Of a DNA stretch of 64,000 bases, positions 47,104-59,007 are shown one piece after another (the stretch's first letter is position 1; each line of letters starts with the position of its first letter). The notes beneath the pieces were generated by a model. The model saw only the letters and a list, made by a program, of their open reading frames with translations, was not told where the DNA came from and did no database searches. The translations under genes and the position numbers were made by a program. Location of the stretch: NCBI GenBank assembly GCA_951213105.1, contig OX578153.1, positions 53,350,520-53,414,519 of the forward strand, in the 5' to 3' direction. The DNA comes from Amaurobius ferox (Eukaryota > Arthropoda > Arachnida > Araneae > Amaurobiidae).

Positions 47104-47108
47104 AAAGC

Positions 47109-48640
47109 GACCATGCATATGAAAATTTTGGATATTATCTAAAATACCTACTTTATTAATGAAATATATTGTAACTGAATATATAATATATTCAGTTTTC
47201 ATGTTACATTATTTAGTTTTCACAGACGAGTGAAAACGAAATACATGTAACTTGAAAACTAAAATATTTACTTCCGCCCTGTACAGAAAATTGATATCTT
47301 ATCAAATTTTCTTGAAATATCAAACTTAGTACTTTCAATATATCTGTTACTTTTTTACAACATATTGTAGTATATAGGGAGAATAATGGAATTGTGTCGA
47401 AATTTGAATTCGAATTTTCGACGGATCTACACGTTTCGGACATTCTAGATTAGAGGACTCAAAAAGTGTAATTCTCTCAAAAACTTCAGTTTCAATTAGA
47501 TTCCAATATTTTCCCTATGTATTTACATGCACTGAAGGGAAATTATCCGTGCCACTTTTGATATCTAAATTCAATTTATTACGTTATGACAAAATAAATT
47601 GATTTGAGTCCATATCGAAATTTAGGTGTTTCTTACTGCAGATTATTTTTTTTATATATTATTAAATTTCATTTTATTTCTGAAATTTAAGATTTAAATT
47701 TATTTTCTTAAAGTTTATTTCTAGACTGTTGTGGAAAGCTTATAGACTCTTATCAACACCCGAAGTTTCACCTTTCAAATCAACACCTGATTTTCGCTAA
47801 AACCTTGGGCTTAAGCCATCTGTTGCAGGCAGATATCAGGTACAGTTCTATATTTTTAAGGGTGATAACCGGATTAGGTCAATATATAAAAGGTCCAAGT
47901 AAAGTTAAAGCAAATAATTCTTCGACGAGAGGTGGTACATAAAAGTGAAGTGTTTATAAAGCAAATTGACAAAAACCTTTCAGTTGAAGTCGGTGAATGT
48001 GCTCCAATCAGAGGTAGAGTTGGGATTTTTTTTACGTGGGCCAGACCTCTCCGCAGTGCCTACAATCTTCCTTCAGCAACAATACATTTATTAAAATTTA
48101 TTGAAAAACCTTTTATATTACGTCTGATAACATTTCGTTAAATTTTACAATTGAACTTGAATTGCACACCTAACTCATTCTTTTTACCATGTTATTACTT
48201 TTTTTCATTACTTGTTCTGAAAAGACCATACTTCTATCAGAATTATTTTTTTCTCTATAAATTTACTGCTAATGATTTGTTAGTGTTATTTTTCTTTTTC
48301 AAGTTTAATATATTTTGTTACGTATTTTAAAAGTTTTCTTATATATTTTATTTATTCCATTTTTATAGATCTATGTGGGCAATTATGTCACAAAACCGAT
48401 TTATTTAACATACTAATATCTGAGTTTTACATTTTCAACATTTGTATGACATATACATGTGGACATTTCAATACATCTGTACATTAAAATTTTAAAACGG
48501 AGCCCGGATTTTAAAGTCTGAGAAATAGTTTCAGACCCAGGCATCATGTCTACAACATCGTCTGCCAGCAAAAGTCTTTATAAAATCAGCATAAGATCGT
48601 TTTGATACAAAATCATGCTGTATGGAGATCGGAACTAAGT
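47109..48640. other. Unit sequence, no gene seen
   Basis: Collinear with 5,955-6,197, 7,206-7,815 and 8,748-9,297 of copy 1 (insertions removed). It has the joined empty site of the inverted hairpin-ended element near 48,095-48,105. Small frames (47,213-47,443 and 47,932-48,141) have no support. Confidence 0.5.
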
Positions 48641-48643
48641 TTG

Positions 48644-48898
48644 TTATTCTTTGTTGGACAACTGTGATTCGCCATATGTTTTGATAAGCTTGATCTGACT
48701 AAAGATTCTTTCATTAGAGACAACCGAAAAATTTGACAATTTAAAATTTTTACCGACCCTCGAAAATATTAAGATTTGTTCCGACCCCACGCCGTGAAAT
48801 ATCAAAATAACTTCCCCGAGCGCGCCCCGGTCCAATTTTTTAAAAATACGTTGAAGCCTGGCTAAAGCTAAAATACTGTTGCCTCGTATCATGATCAC
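48644..48898 (-). pseudogene. hAT-type transposase C-terminal relic, copy 3
   Basis: 85-codon minus-strand open frame with NFSVVSNERIFSQIKLIKTY then SQLSNKE, the best-preserved version of the hAT dimerisation-like motif in the window. The typical hAT order (S.ERSFS.LKLIKTYLRS.M) is kept with a few substitutions. Nothing upstream resembles the catalytic or zinc-finger part, so this is a remnant. Confidence 0.55.
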
Positions 48899-49348
48899 AA
48901 TGTGCCATTTAAGGAATTATGCATAAACTATATTACATATTACATGCAACGATTCAATTCAGTGGGTGAAAGTTACGGAGATCAATGTTCTTTTTGGACT
49001 TCAGAATGTCCTCGAATAAAAAAGTCTTCCAATTCCTATCTGATATTATTATTTTTCTGTATTTGGTGGTGATTTTCCCATTTGCGTTCTTTATACAGAG
49101 CAAGCTTTACTACATTATATTGGATAGGGAGACTTTCATCCCTATATTGAGAATGTTGTTTCATACGTAAATTCAAAATTTCTGTTCGGTTATTACTATT
49201 CGTGCGTTTGTTACTATTTATATTATTACTTAATATGGGACAGGGTTACTTTCATCCGTATATTGAGATGTTTACATGTTTAACATTTTTTGGTTTTCTA
49301 TATATTTTTACCTATTCCGTATAAATCCGAATTTTTTTCTAAGTTGGC

Positions 49349-49376
49349 TCGAACCCGGTCCGCCCGAGGACCGGGT
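49349..49376. other. GC-rich hairpin, copy 3 version
   Basis: ACCCGGTCC, six-base loop, GGACCGGGT are perfectly kept; the outer CGAG has become GGGG. Confidence 0.5.
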
Positions 49377-49648
49377 GGGGCTTAAGCTTACTGGTCGAGC
49401 CTGGCAAGAGCAGAATTTTACCGCAAAGTCGTATTCTCTTTCTGGTAAATGTATTGTGGTAAAGGCCAGGAATCAATTTCTGCTTGTCGTCTTACCTTAT
49501 ATTTATTAGATTAAGTATTATTGCCGAAATTAAAACATAAAAGCACATGGATGTTTTTAATTTTTTGGCTCCTTGGCGAATTTTAAAGAAGCTTCTAATT
49601 AGCGGAATTTTAGAAAATTGAAATATTTCTAGGAAGGTTCAAACTGCC

Positions 49649-49888
49649 ATGATGGAAGTGATTTTATCCGTTTTATCATCAAAAGTGATCGTTAATAATG
49701 TGCACTTAATACTCTTAAGCACATTTCTTCTTATATTTTTGTTAATTATTGTTTTTAATTTAAAAAAATGCAGTGTTAAATTTCCCCCTAATGTACCACA
49801 ATATTATCATCGCCAGGATAGCGCAGAGGTGAATAAATTACAAAATTTCATGAACTTGAGTAGGACAGTAAGATTTTCGGTGATTTAA
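49649..49888 (+). other. Unrecognised 79-codon open frame, membrane-anchor-like
   Basis: An N-terminal segment with a hydrophobic stretch (LLSTFLLIFLLIIVFN), then a Lys/Pro segment (KCSVKFPPNVPQYYHRQ) and an Asn-rich end. The equivalent frames in copies 1 and 2 are broken or diverted. It may be a fragment of a larger protein such as a first exon; no homologue recognised and no promoter or splice evidence. Confidence 0.3.
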
Positions 49889-52304
49889 AAGACCTTGTGT
49901 CAGAACCTAACTAGGCCAATTTTCGATTGAGTTTTCGATTCTATGTTCAACTCTAAGTACCATATAATGTCATACAAAATAAAATTTATAAAAATGCTTC
50001 TGTTTAATTTTTCAAATGTTTCCCTATATTTTGCAGTTTTAAATATTAGCTTAAAATACAGTAATTGGAAGTTATACCGAATCATAAGAAAACTTTAAAT
50101 TCTGTTTCTGTTTTTTCACAAGATTGAAACTTGACACTTTGTAAGGACAGTCATGCGCTGGACACATAAAACTGTTAATTACACTTTTGCTCAGCACGCT
50201 CTATATTTATGACTGCATTTCAAGAATCTTATCCAAACGAGTTGCCACACGTAAATTTGCTGCAGACATAAACACAGAACACAACATTTTGTTACGCTGC
50301 GATTTAGTGACTAATAAAGCCATTCAGGTCATAAAAATGAGAGACATATTTCTAAAAAACATTAATTCAAAATCTGTATATCGGGTTCATAAACCAAGAT
50401 GCGAGATGTAATTAGATTAAACTAAGGAAATGTGCTGAATCAGAAAGATTTGAGATGAGTGTTGGGTTTTTTTCTCTTCAACTCCGACATTCTTGGCCCA
50501 CCCGAGAACCACTGCTTGAAGAATGCGGAGGAATTTGAACACCAAATATCATTTTTTCACAAGAAGTTTTAATGTTCATTGCTTTAAGTATGTTGTTTGA
50601 GTGCGTTTCCCGTTATTCAAAAGGAAATTGCATATAGAATTCGGAATTGAAGAGCTGTTTCGGAAATCAATTCAATGTAATGTTTCTCAGATTTTCCCTG
50701 TAATTACAAATTCGTGTTAAAATAAAAATAGTAACAGCATAAGTAGTCGACGGAAGAGAAAAGTATCAAACGATTTTTGAGGCAAAATGCAGCTTTTTTA
50801 TGATAAAAGGAAAGAGCAACCACTCTGTCATAAGCAAAAAGGAGTCTCTGTAAAAAATTGATTAATTCGCTTGAGCAAGACAATCGCTACCAATAAAGAA
50901 ATATGAGAATAAACAAGATGAATTACATATGGGGAAATATTATATGCCTTTATACTAGGTTTCCTTTTTGAAGTTTTTTTATTTTTCCCTGGGTCAGGAG
51001 AAACTATTTATTTATAGACACCGTTTTGGCTATGGTGTGGTTGCTCTGATTTTTATTTTTATTTTCATCCGTTTGATTTGAGCCTCAAAAATCGGTTAAT
51101 ACTTTTAATCAACAACATATGCTGTTGCGAATGAAGCAATTTTTTATAAGTTTATCCTAAAAATGCTGTTTTAGCGAATTTTTGTATAAACTTGTAGTTT
51201 TGTGCATACTTCAAAAGCCAAGTTTAGAACAAATAAAGAGTGTGTTCGAAAGGGAGAAAAAACTACTGGATTTTCAAATTTGAGAAGTTAAGAAAACTAT
51301 TTGACCTATTTTAGTATAGATATTTACATGTCTCTGCAAAGTGTGCAGTTGTGTCTGCTGGAAGACTTAAAATTGAATTATTACAAAATTTGATTTTTAG
51401 GAAAGTTATGTGGCACTCTAGTGCCATCTCCGTTACTGCACGAATAACAGAAATGTAGTAGATTACTTTCACAATGCACACAAAAATGCTAAGAACAAGT
51501 AATTATGATTTACGTGTATAAAGACAACAAAGAAAGTTCTGTTGGATAGTTTCTATTAAAGAAATGAAACTTCTACCGAATTGGTCTTTAATCTTTTATG
51601 AACCAAGGGCTACATTTGAGTCAGTTATTGGTTCGCGGGGAGCACATAAAAATACATATGCAGGTATACGCACTCATAAGCACAAATGTACTCAAGCATA
51701 TGCATTAATATGCTAAATGTACCCAACAAGGGTTACTACAACCAAAATTGAACGTTATATAAATGGAAAAGGAATGATGTTCCATACGCTTTCGTTATGA
51801 TATTAACGAGCCGATTTTATGAATTTCTACGATATGAAAAGGTCAATATAGGAAAGCTAACAACATTTAAAAATTTTTATTTAGTATAAGGAAACTTAAA
51901 TTGGCTTAGTTTATCTGTCGCCTAGCGGAGGCTTTTGAAGTTTGATGATGTCAGTAATTACACGAATATTTAACAAAATCGGCGGACATCTTGTAATAAA
52001 AGCTTCGATGAAGAATATAGAATGTTTTATAAATTTATAAAATTTGTATATTTATCTACCGTAAATAACTTCATGTAACATTTCATTAAATGTAAAATTT
52101 CGTTTAGTTAAGTAAACCAGAAGAATTACCACTAGCATCCCGTTTGCAAGCTGCTCGGAATGGCGGCAGCTTGCAAGAAATTAAAATTGTTAAACAACAG
52201 TTTGCTAAAGTGCAAGCAAATTGGTGGTAAAAGCTGCGCTTGGTTCGATAACCCGTGTCCCTACAAAATTTCTGTTGTTCTATAATTTGCCATGTACTAA
52301 GCAA

Positions 52305-54690
52305 ATAATTGACGCATATTTAAATCGATCACTGAGGTATTCACTGAGGTTTTTTCATTTTCATAACACATTAAAAAATACTTTCTTAGAATACAAATTT
52401 AAATTGCCAATGCTAAAATTCATCATTAATGAAATTTCCTTTCATGATACGTAGACAAAATAAGGACATTAGTTCAAATGTTTTTCCGGAAATGGAAAAA
52501 TCTAAGTCACCCTTAAGTTCGCTATTCATTTTGAAATTGACAAATTTTAAAGAAATAAATGCATTTATTAGAATTTTATCAAGTGCAAATCTTATATAAG
52601 TTTAGGGGGCGTGGTTTCTGTCCTGAAGCTACACTTAATTTCTTTCAAAAGATTAAAATTTTCACATTTAACAATGAAGTTTATTTTTCTATTTTCTAGA
52701 ATAAAAATATTAATACTTTTAAGAATAATTTACACTAAAATTTAGTGGATGAGTTCAATATCCTAAAACCCCTTTTCATACATTTTAAAATTATACAAAG
52801 CGAATTACATTTTTGCTAAAAATGGCTTTCAAATGTTTCACATACTTCTAGAATATTAATAGATGTAACTTTTTATAAAAGTGAAAATCATATTATTATA
52901 TTGTGGGCTATTTTCAAACTATATGTTATTGTATTTTTGAAAGAATAAGCCAAAATCTGCTACTGATATTTGCACTGCATTTTTCTGATAAAACTTTAAA
53001 TATTAATATCTTCATTTTATATATTTTTTCTGAAAATGCAAAACGAGCCGAAATTTGATGGAAGTGTTTAACATACTAAAACTATATATTTTAAAGAAAT
53101 ATTGCACACTTCAATTATTTTAACGGATTGGAAATTCTGTATTCGGTTGTAATTCACCCACCGAGGATCTTCGTACAGAGTAAACTTTGTTATTTAATTA
53201 TGGGACTGGGAGATTTTCATCCGCTTTTGAGAATTATATTTCATATGTAATTTCAATGTTAATATGGGACATACTTTTATCCGTTTTTTTGAAATTTTTA
53301 CTTTCATTATTTTAACTTTCGTTATAATATTAACGAGCCGATTTCATGAATTTCTACGTAATGAAAAGGACGATACAGAATAGCTAAAAACAATTTAAAT
53401 TTAAATTTTGTATAAGAAAACCTAAATTGACTCACTTTATCCGCCGTTTAGCGGATGCTCTTGAAGTTTGATGTTGCAAATTATTACACGAAAAGTTAAC
53501 GAAACTGACAGGCGTCAGTAACAGAAACTCTGATGGACCCAGTGTTTTTTTTATAAATGTTTAAAATTTGTATATTTTTTTACTATAAATGATTTTATAA
53601 AACATTTTATAATATGTAACATCTCGCTTGTGTAAGTGAATTTCTGAAATTACTGTGCACATTAATCCAGCTAGTAAACTGCTCTGAATAGTGGCGGTTT
53701 GCAAGAAATTAAAATCGTTATAACGACTATCCGGCTAGAGTTCAAACAGATAGGTGGTAACGCTGTTTGTTATTTTGTGTCCCTTCAAAATTCTCTACAC
53801 TACAATAATTTGCCATGTGCCAAACTAATGATTGAAGGATATTTCGAGGGGACGGGAGTTCATATTTACTGAGCTTTTACATTTTCATACCACATTTCAA
53901 AATATTTTCTGAATATGCAAATTAAAATGGTCAATGGACTTCATTTTCATGATACATAAAGAAAAAATAAGTACATTAATTCAAATCCTTTCCGGAAGAT
54001 GCAAAATCTAAGTCACCTCTGCTGAAGTTCGTTATTCATTTTAAAAATTTTTGAAACTGACAAATTTCGAAGAAATAAATGCATTTCTAGAAATTTTGTA
54101 AAGCGTAAATCTTATAGAATTTTAGGGGGCGTGGTTTAAATGTTAAAACTACACTTAATGGCCTTTAAAAGACAAAAAGTTCATCCCATCAATCAAGTTC
54201 AATTTGCTATTTTCTAGGTTAAAAAAAGTTAATACTTTTTCTTTAAGTGCAATTTATACTGAAATTTAGCGGGTGTGTTTAATATCTTAAAACAACATTT
54301 TATATAATTTAAAATAATACAAAGTCAGCTACATTTCTACTAAAATTCGCTTTCAACTGTTTCACATACTTGTTGAATATGAATAGATTTAACTTTTCCT
54401 AAATATGAATTTCATACTGATATTTTGTGGAAGTGGATAATATTTACCGTGGATACCGTATGTTATTTGTTTTGCGAAATAATAAGCCAAACCTTTCTAC
54501 TGCGATTTGCGTTACATTTTTCTGAAAAAATTTTAATAATCAATATTTTTATATATTTTTTCTGAAAATGCAAATCGAAACGAAATTTGGTGGGCGTGTT
54601 TAAGGTACTAAAATTATTTATTTTAAAGGAACCTATTCATTTCAAAGGAATATTTCAAATATCAATTATTTTAGAGTTTGTAAATTATTA
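52305..54690. other. End of copy 3: AT-rich, internally duplicated, no gene
   Basis: Two diverged versions of a ~1.5-kb block follow each other, with shared landmarks TTAGGGGGCGTGGTTT (52,602 and 54,121), CAAATCGA...AAATTTG (53,040 and 54,573) and ACTAAAACTATATATTTTAAA-like text (53,075 and 54,607). No coding or RNA feature seen. Confidence 0.55.
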
Positions 54691-54938
54691 ACGAAACATC
54701 GAAAATACGACAATTTCGTACAGTTTAGAATTATGAAAATTTCTCCATACGGCGTCTTCGACGTGACAAGCTTCTCATTTCGTCGTTACCAAAATACAAA
54801 ACTTGGATTATATACACTAAAATCGAGCAATTTTAGCTCAAAATAAATTTTTCAAAATTATGAGCTTTTCAACAAATTAGAAAGTGGTGCCATCATTACG
54901 TGGGCTTTCTTATTTTGCACTAGAACGAACAAATGGCG

Positions 54939-54997
54939 TTGAGACCCAGACCGTCCGACCTACCAGAAAGGTGTAAGGTAACTGTTTGGATGGCCGG
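54939..54997 (-). mobile_element. SINE 3'-end fragment
   Basis: 59 bp matching the 3' part of the SINE at 5,144 (GAGACCCAGACCGTCCGACC and GGTGTAAGGTAACTGTTTGGA), cut off after TGGCCGG. It marks the boundary between the tandem units and the distal region. Confidence 0.8.
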
Positions 54998-55030
54998 CGT
55001 GTAATAACTCTATACAGTCAGGAAGTTTAG

Positions 55031-55790
55031 AAATTTATTGGTTCAACATTACTTTCAACGACCGTCGGTCCATGCTGAAAAGGTATGTATTATGAAAACA
55101 CAGAAAAAATGTAGATTTAAAAAATAATGAAAGAACATAACAGCCCTATTAACTGGAGACTGGTTCCACTTGAATTTCATATCAGAATCTATGTTTAAGG
55201 AGCTTGTGATATTTTGCTAATTTTATATAAATTGATTTGAAAAATATGTATCATTGGTCGTAATTATCACAAAATTATAGCGCGTTACCCTTCATTTTAA
55301 AGAGCTTGAAAATTATTTGGAGTAATACCAAGTTTGGCAATGTAATCCCGGGGCAATGACGCCACGAACACAAAAATTGTATAGCGGGTATTTACCACTA
55401 CAATGATTGAAATGTATTGGTTCAACATTATTTTAAACGTCCGTCGGTTCTTGCTGAAAAGGTATTATGAAAACACAGAAAAAATGTAGATTTAAAAAGT
55501 AATAAAAGAACATATCTGCCCTATTAACTGGAGACTGGTTCCACTCGAATTTCATATCAGAACCTATTTTTAAGCAGCTTGTGATTTTTTTCTAATTTAA
55601 TATAAATTGATTTGAAAAATATGTAACATTGGTGGAAATTATCACAAAATTATAGCGCGTTACTCTTCATTTTAAAGAGCTTGAAAATTATTTCGAGTGA
55701 TACCAAGTTTGGCAATGTAATCCCGGGGGCAATGGCGTCACGAACGCAAAAATTGTATAGCGGGTATTTGCCACTACAATGATTGACAGT
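55031..55790. repeat. 379-bp tandem duplication
   Basis: AAATTTATTGGTTCAACATT at 55,031 recurs as AAATGTATTGGTTCAACATT at 55,410. The two halves are collinear to about 55,790 and share TAACTGGAGACTGGTTCCAC and TATAGCGGGTATTT. High identity by eye; no coding. Confidence 0.85.
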
Positions 55791-55891
55791 ATTAAGTTTT
55801 GCGATAATTGAGCCACAAATAACCATTTTATGTAAGATTGTGTCAAATTCTGTCCTAGGCGGCCATGTTAAGGAAATATAGCAGCATGGAT

Positions 55892-56046
55892 ATACTGTAT
55901 AAGGCCCTCCATTGATTGAGGATATGCCAGATTGGGAGCTAGAACTAGCTTTATTTTAAGCCGATTGAATGGGTCTTCACATTTTCCTTTTTTAACCTAT
56001 TTAAGGGCCTGGCTATGTTAGAGAATTTCTTTGCAATCCGTCTGCA
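55892..56046. repeat. Dispersed repeat pair, first copy
   Basis: Direct repeat with 56,835-57,003. Both contain GATTGAGGATATGCCAGATT, CTAGCTTTATTTT and AAGTACACATGATGTGGAA. It may be the end of an unidentified element. Confidence 0.75.
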
Positions 56047-56834
56047 CTAAGTACACATGATGTGGAAAAGTCATATAATTTCGAATACATTTCTAAGTTT
56101 GTATTCGAATTCCAAAAAATTACATCTAGTTCAAGATTTTTCGTTAACAAAGCGAAATATATAGTTGATGAAAATCCATTAATATTTGGAGCAGCTGTCA
56201 TATACACAATAAAATTGAGAAAAGGAAAATAAACAGATAGACGGACATTACGCTAAAAATATTCAAAACTTGTACCGGAGGTTCTAAAGCATATATTAGC
56301 AAATCGTTCTTTCGTTATATCGTCAGCCTTTGTCGTTATTGCTGTTCATCAGCAATAATACTGACATTTTTGCTGTACAAAATTTTAAGCGATCTCTCTA
56401 TCCAAGCTAGTGCGTATTTTGACAAGTCGTTTCTATGAAACACGACTTTGAATATCAAAGCATGCGAAAGAGAACCTTAAAAGTTGCATCATAAAATGGA
56501 AAGAAGAGATGATATTTTGTTACGAATGTTTAAAAACCTTTTTGGCATGCCGTTTCTTAACAAGGATTCAATATATTTATACGCAAATTTTTTGCCATTA
56601 TGATGACACGGATTGGGTGACCTTAGCGCCGTCCGCAAAAGGCATTTCTTTCCACTGAGATAATGATGGAAATTAATTACAGATTTAACAATTTCCAACA
56701 GTTATTTCCTTGTAATGCAATAATTTTATTAGAGATTCGACAAACACTTTCTAAAATATACGATGACACGCTCCTGTCCTCCTTTTTTCTGGGAGAGAAC
56801 TGTCTCTATTCCTTACTAGCATCTGTATGTAGTA

Positions 56835-57003
56835 TAAAACCCTCCAATGATTGAGGATATGCCAGATTGGGAGCTGGAACTAGCTTTATTTTGAGTCGAT
56901 TGAAGGGGTCTTCACAGTTTCTTTTGTTAACCTATTTGAGGGTTTTGCGATGTTAGAGAATTTTTTCTCAATCCGTCTGTACTAAGTACACATGATGTGG
57001 AAG
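56835..57003. repeat. Dispersed repeat pair, second copy
   Basis: Matches 55,892-56,046 with scattered differences. The roughly 790 bp between the copies holds only short unsupported frames. Confidence 0.75.
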
Positions 57004-57307
57004 ATCCTTAGTTGAACCCTGGAGAACAAGTCGCATAATAGATGCAGCGACTTCAGGAATATGAAATAAATATTCGACACCAATCTGGATAGTCTAATGG
57101 TAGATTTGTGGACTGTGCACATTGATTTCGTGCGGAGACAAACTCGGGTATCTACACGAAATCAATCAGCATTGATTTGGTGCAGAGACCCGAGTTCTCG
57201 GAGTCTCGGGCAGAGATAAAGATTGGAAGCTTGATTTCAGCTTGATTTCATCGACCAAAATTCAATGACCTGGACCAACTGGCCTTTCTTGTTCTTTGAT
57301 CTATATC

Positions 57308-57576
57308 GTCCTACCTGCCTGAAGGTGTAAGGTATCTGTTTGGACAGCTGGGAAGTGCCACCGAATTTAGTCCAAAATCTAGTGGGAGAGGCGTCATCAG
57401 CGACTGCACCTCCCTTTTCCTACATCATATTTCTCAGAAGGACTTTTGGACCCATATATTTAAGGTGCTCGTACTCCGTGTGAACACGGAGACAGTTTGG
57501 GCATAAGCGGGAATCGAACTCGTGTTATCGGAACGCAATCCCTTAGCCTTAACCACTGGGCTGTCGCATCCCCCCA
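57308..57576 (-). mobile_element. Diverged full-length tRNA-derived SINE
   Basis: Same order as the SINE at 5,144-5,427: GGTGTAAGGTATCTGTTTGGA, AAGTGCCACC, GGACTTTTGGACCCA, CGTACTCC, then a tRNA-like head with a GGAATCGAACTC B box (minus strand) and AACCACTGGGCTGTCGC. Many substitutions indicate an older insertion than the copies at 5,144 and 40,800. Confidence 0.8.
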
Positions 57577-59005
57577 CCCGGTACTTGGGGTAATGAAGAA
57601 CTTTATAGAGTACATCGAGAAGACAAAGATATCCAGCTAATCCTGATTCACAAAAGAAAAAGCAAATAGGAGACCAACCTGGTAAGAAATTTCCTGCTTC
57701 TTACCTGAAACAAAACGGTACTGGGAACTGTGTGGTGTGATTTTTTGCATTTGAGGAACAGAGTAGTATACAGTTAATGGGGGAGTGACGATGGATAGTG
57801 AAGCAGATGGCAATTGCTGCTCCTCCGATCCAAAGTGGTTAGTGTGCAAATATAGATATATTTCAATCCGAGAGAAGGAAATTTTGGCAGTAGCAAGAGG
57901 CTGAACGCTTCTCTTCTTATGAATGCTTCTCCAGGTGTGATGACACTACATGTCTGTTGCGGTTATCTCACGTCATTTTTGTTACTCAGAGCCACCTGAG
58001 TCAAGTTCAGCTTACCGCGGTTGTCTCTTAGCATCTCATAACTGTTGAAACGGCACACCGTTTTTTTGTTTTGGAAGCCTGATTTCTAATGACTCCTGAC
58101 GGGGACTTTCCCATATATTTAATGTCGGTGACAGTATATTGTCACTTGAAAGCGATAATTTTAGTCACCGACATCTGTGAAAGCTGATATGATGGTGTAA
58201 CTTACAAACACGTGGTATATGTTACTGACACCTCTACAAATGAGCCTCATGATCAGTGACGACCAATGGTAAATATGGTCGGTCACACCCTCTGGGACGT
58301 ATAAACATTTTAGTCCACAGAAAAACCTTTAAGTATTCTGACATGAATCGCTCTTGAAATCTTGAATTGCTCAGTAGAAACTTCCGATCGACTGCTACGA
58401 ACTTTTAACTCTCTAAGACGCTACTTTCTCGGACTCTACTTCTGGCTTATCAGTCTTCTGCGGAACCACTCAACTAATACTTCATTAACCAAATTATGTA
58501 AAATATCTAGTCCTATTAATACTTGTACAATGTGCAGCGTGTCTGTAAATGATGAATATATTTGTTTATGCAGAAAAAATCCTCTAATAAAATTGGAATC
58601 TGCAAAACTACAAATGCCGGGCGTTTGGGTCCTGTTGCAAATAATCAGAGGATCAGGGCAATAATACCATAAGTCGGGTTCAGCACTCAGTAATCACCAG
58701 CAATGGTGACCCTTTGTGAAATGGACGATTGAGCATAACGAACAATAAGTACTCTGCTTAATGGATTCAGGGACTAACTAGCTGCAGTAAATCCTAGTAC
58801 TGATCTCCGAGGCAAGCATGCTAACGAGCATCACAGATCAAAAAGAAAATTTTTTGATAATATTATTGAGGCAGTTTATAATCGATTCAACTTGCGAGAA
58901 CTTTAGTTATGTTTTCGGCCGATAGATGGCGGCAAATGTAAACCGTTTCTGTTTTGATTATCCCATAGAATCACGTTCTGAGGAGTGGATTGTCTCGGAA
59001 GCGTT
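57577..59005. other. Unique-looking sequence, no recognised gene
   Basis: Less AT-rich than the rest. A 100-codon frame starting TTG at 58,362-58,664 has a hydrophobic start and a Cys-containing end but no recognised domain. An 11-bp inverted repeat ATGTCGGTGAC/GTCACCGACAT lies at 58,122-58,132 and 58,164-58,174. No RNA gene seen. Confidence 0.4.
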
Positions 59006-59007
59006 TA

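Larger units (their letters stand above)
39485..54690 (+). repeat. Large tandem unit, copy 3 (3' truncated)
   Basis: Third direct copy. It follows copy 1 closely through 39,485-43,390, then continues alongside copies 1 and 2 to about 54,690. The section equivalent to 34,335-39,484 of copy 2 is absent, so the array ends here. Copy-specific insertions are a LINE tail (39,911-40,202), a SINE (40,800-41,005) and a solo LTR (45,294-47,103). An internal tandem duplication of about 1.5 kb is visible (51,960-53,470 against 53,470-54,690), with the same GGGGGCGTGGTTT stretch at about 52,606 and 54,124. Confidence 0.75.

Noticed and set aside
58362..58664. 100-codon frame as a host gene
   Set aside because: No ATG at its start, no domain, no splice or promoter support; kept only as a note in the region description.
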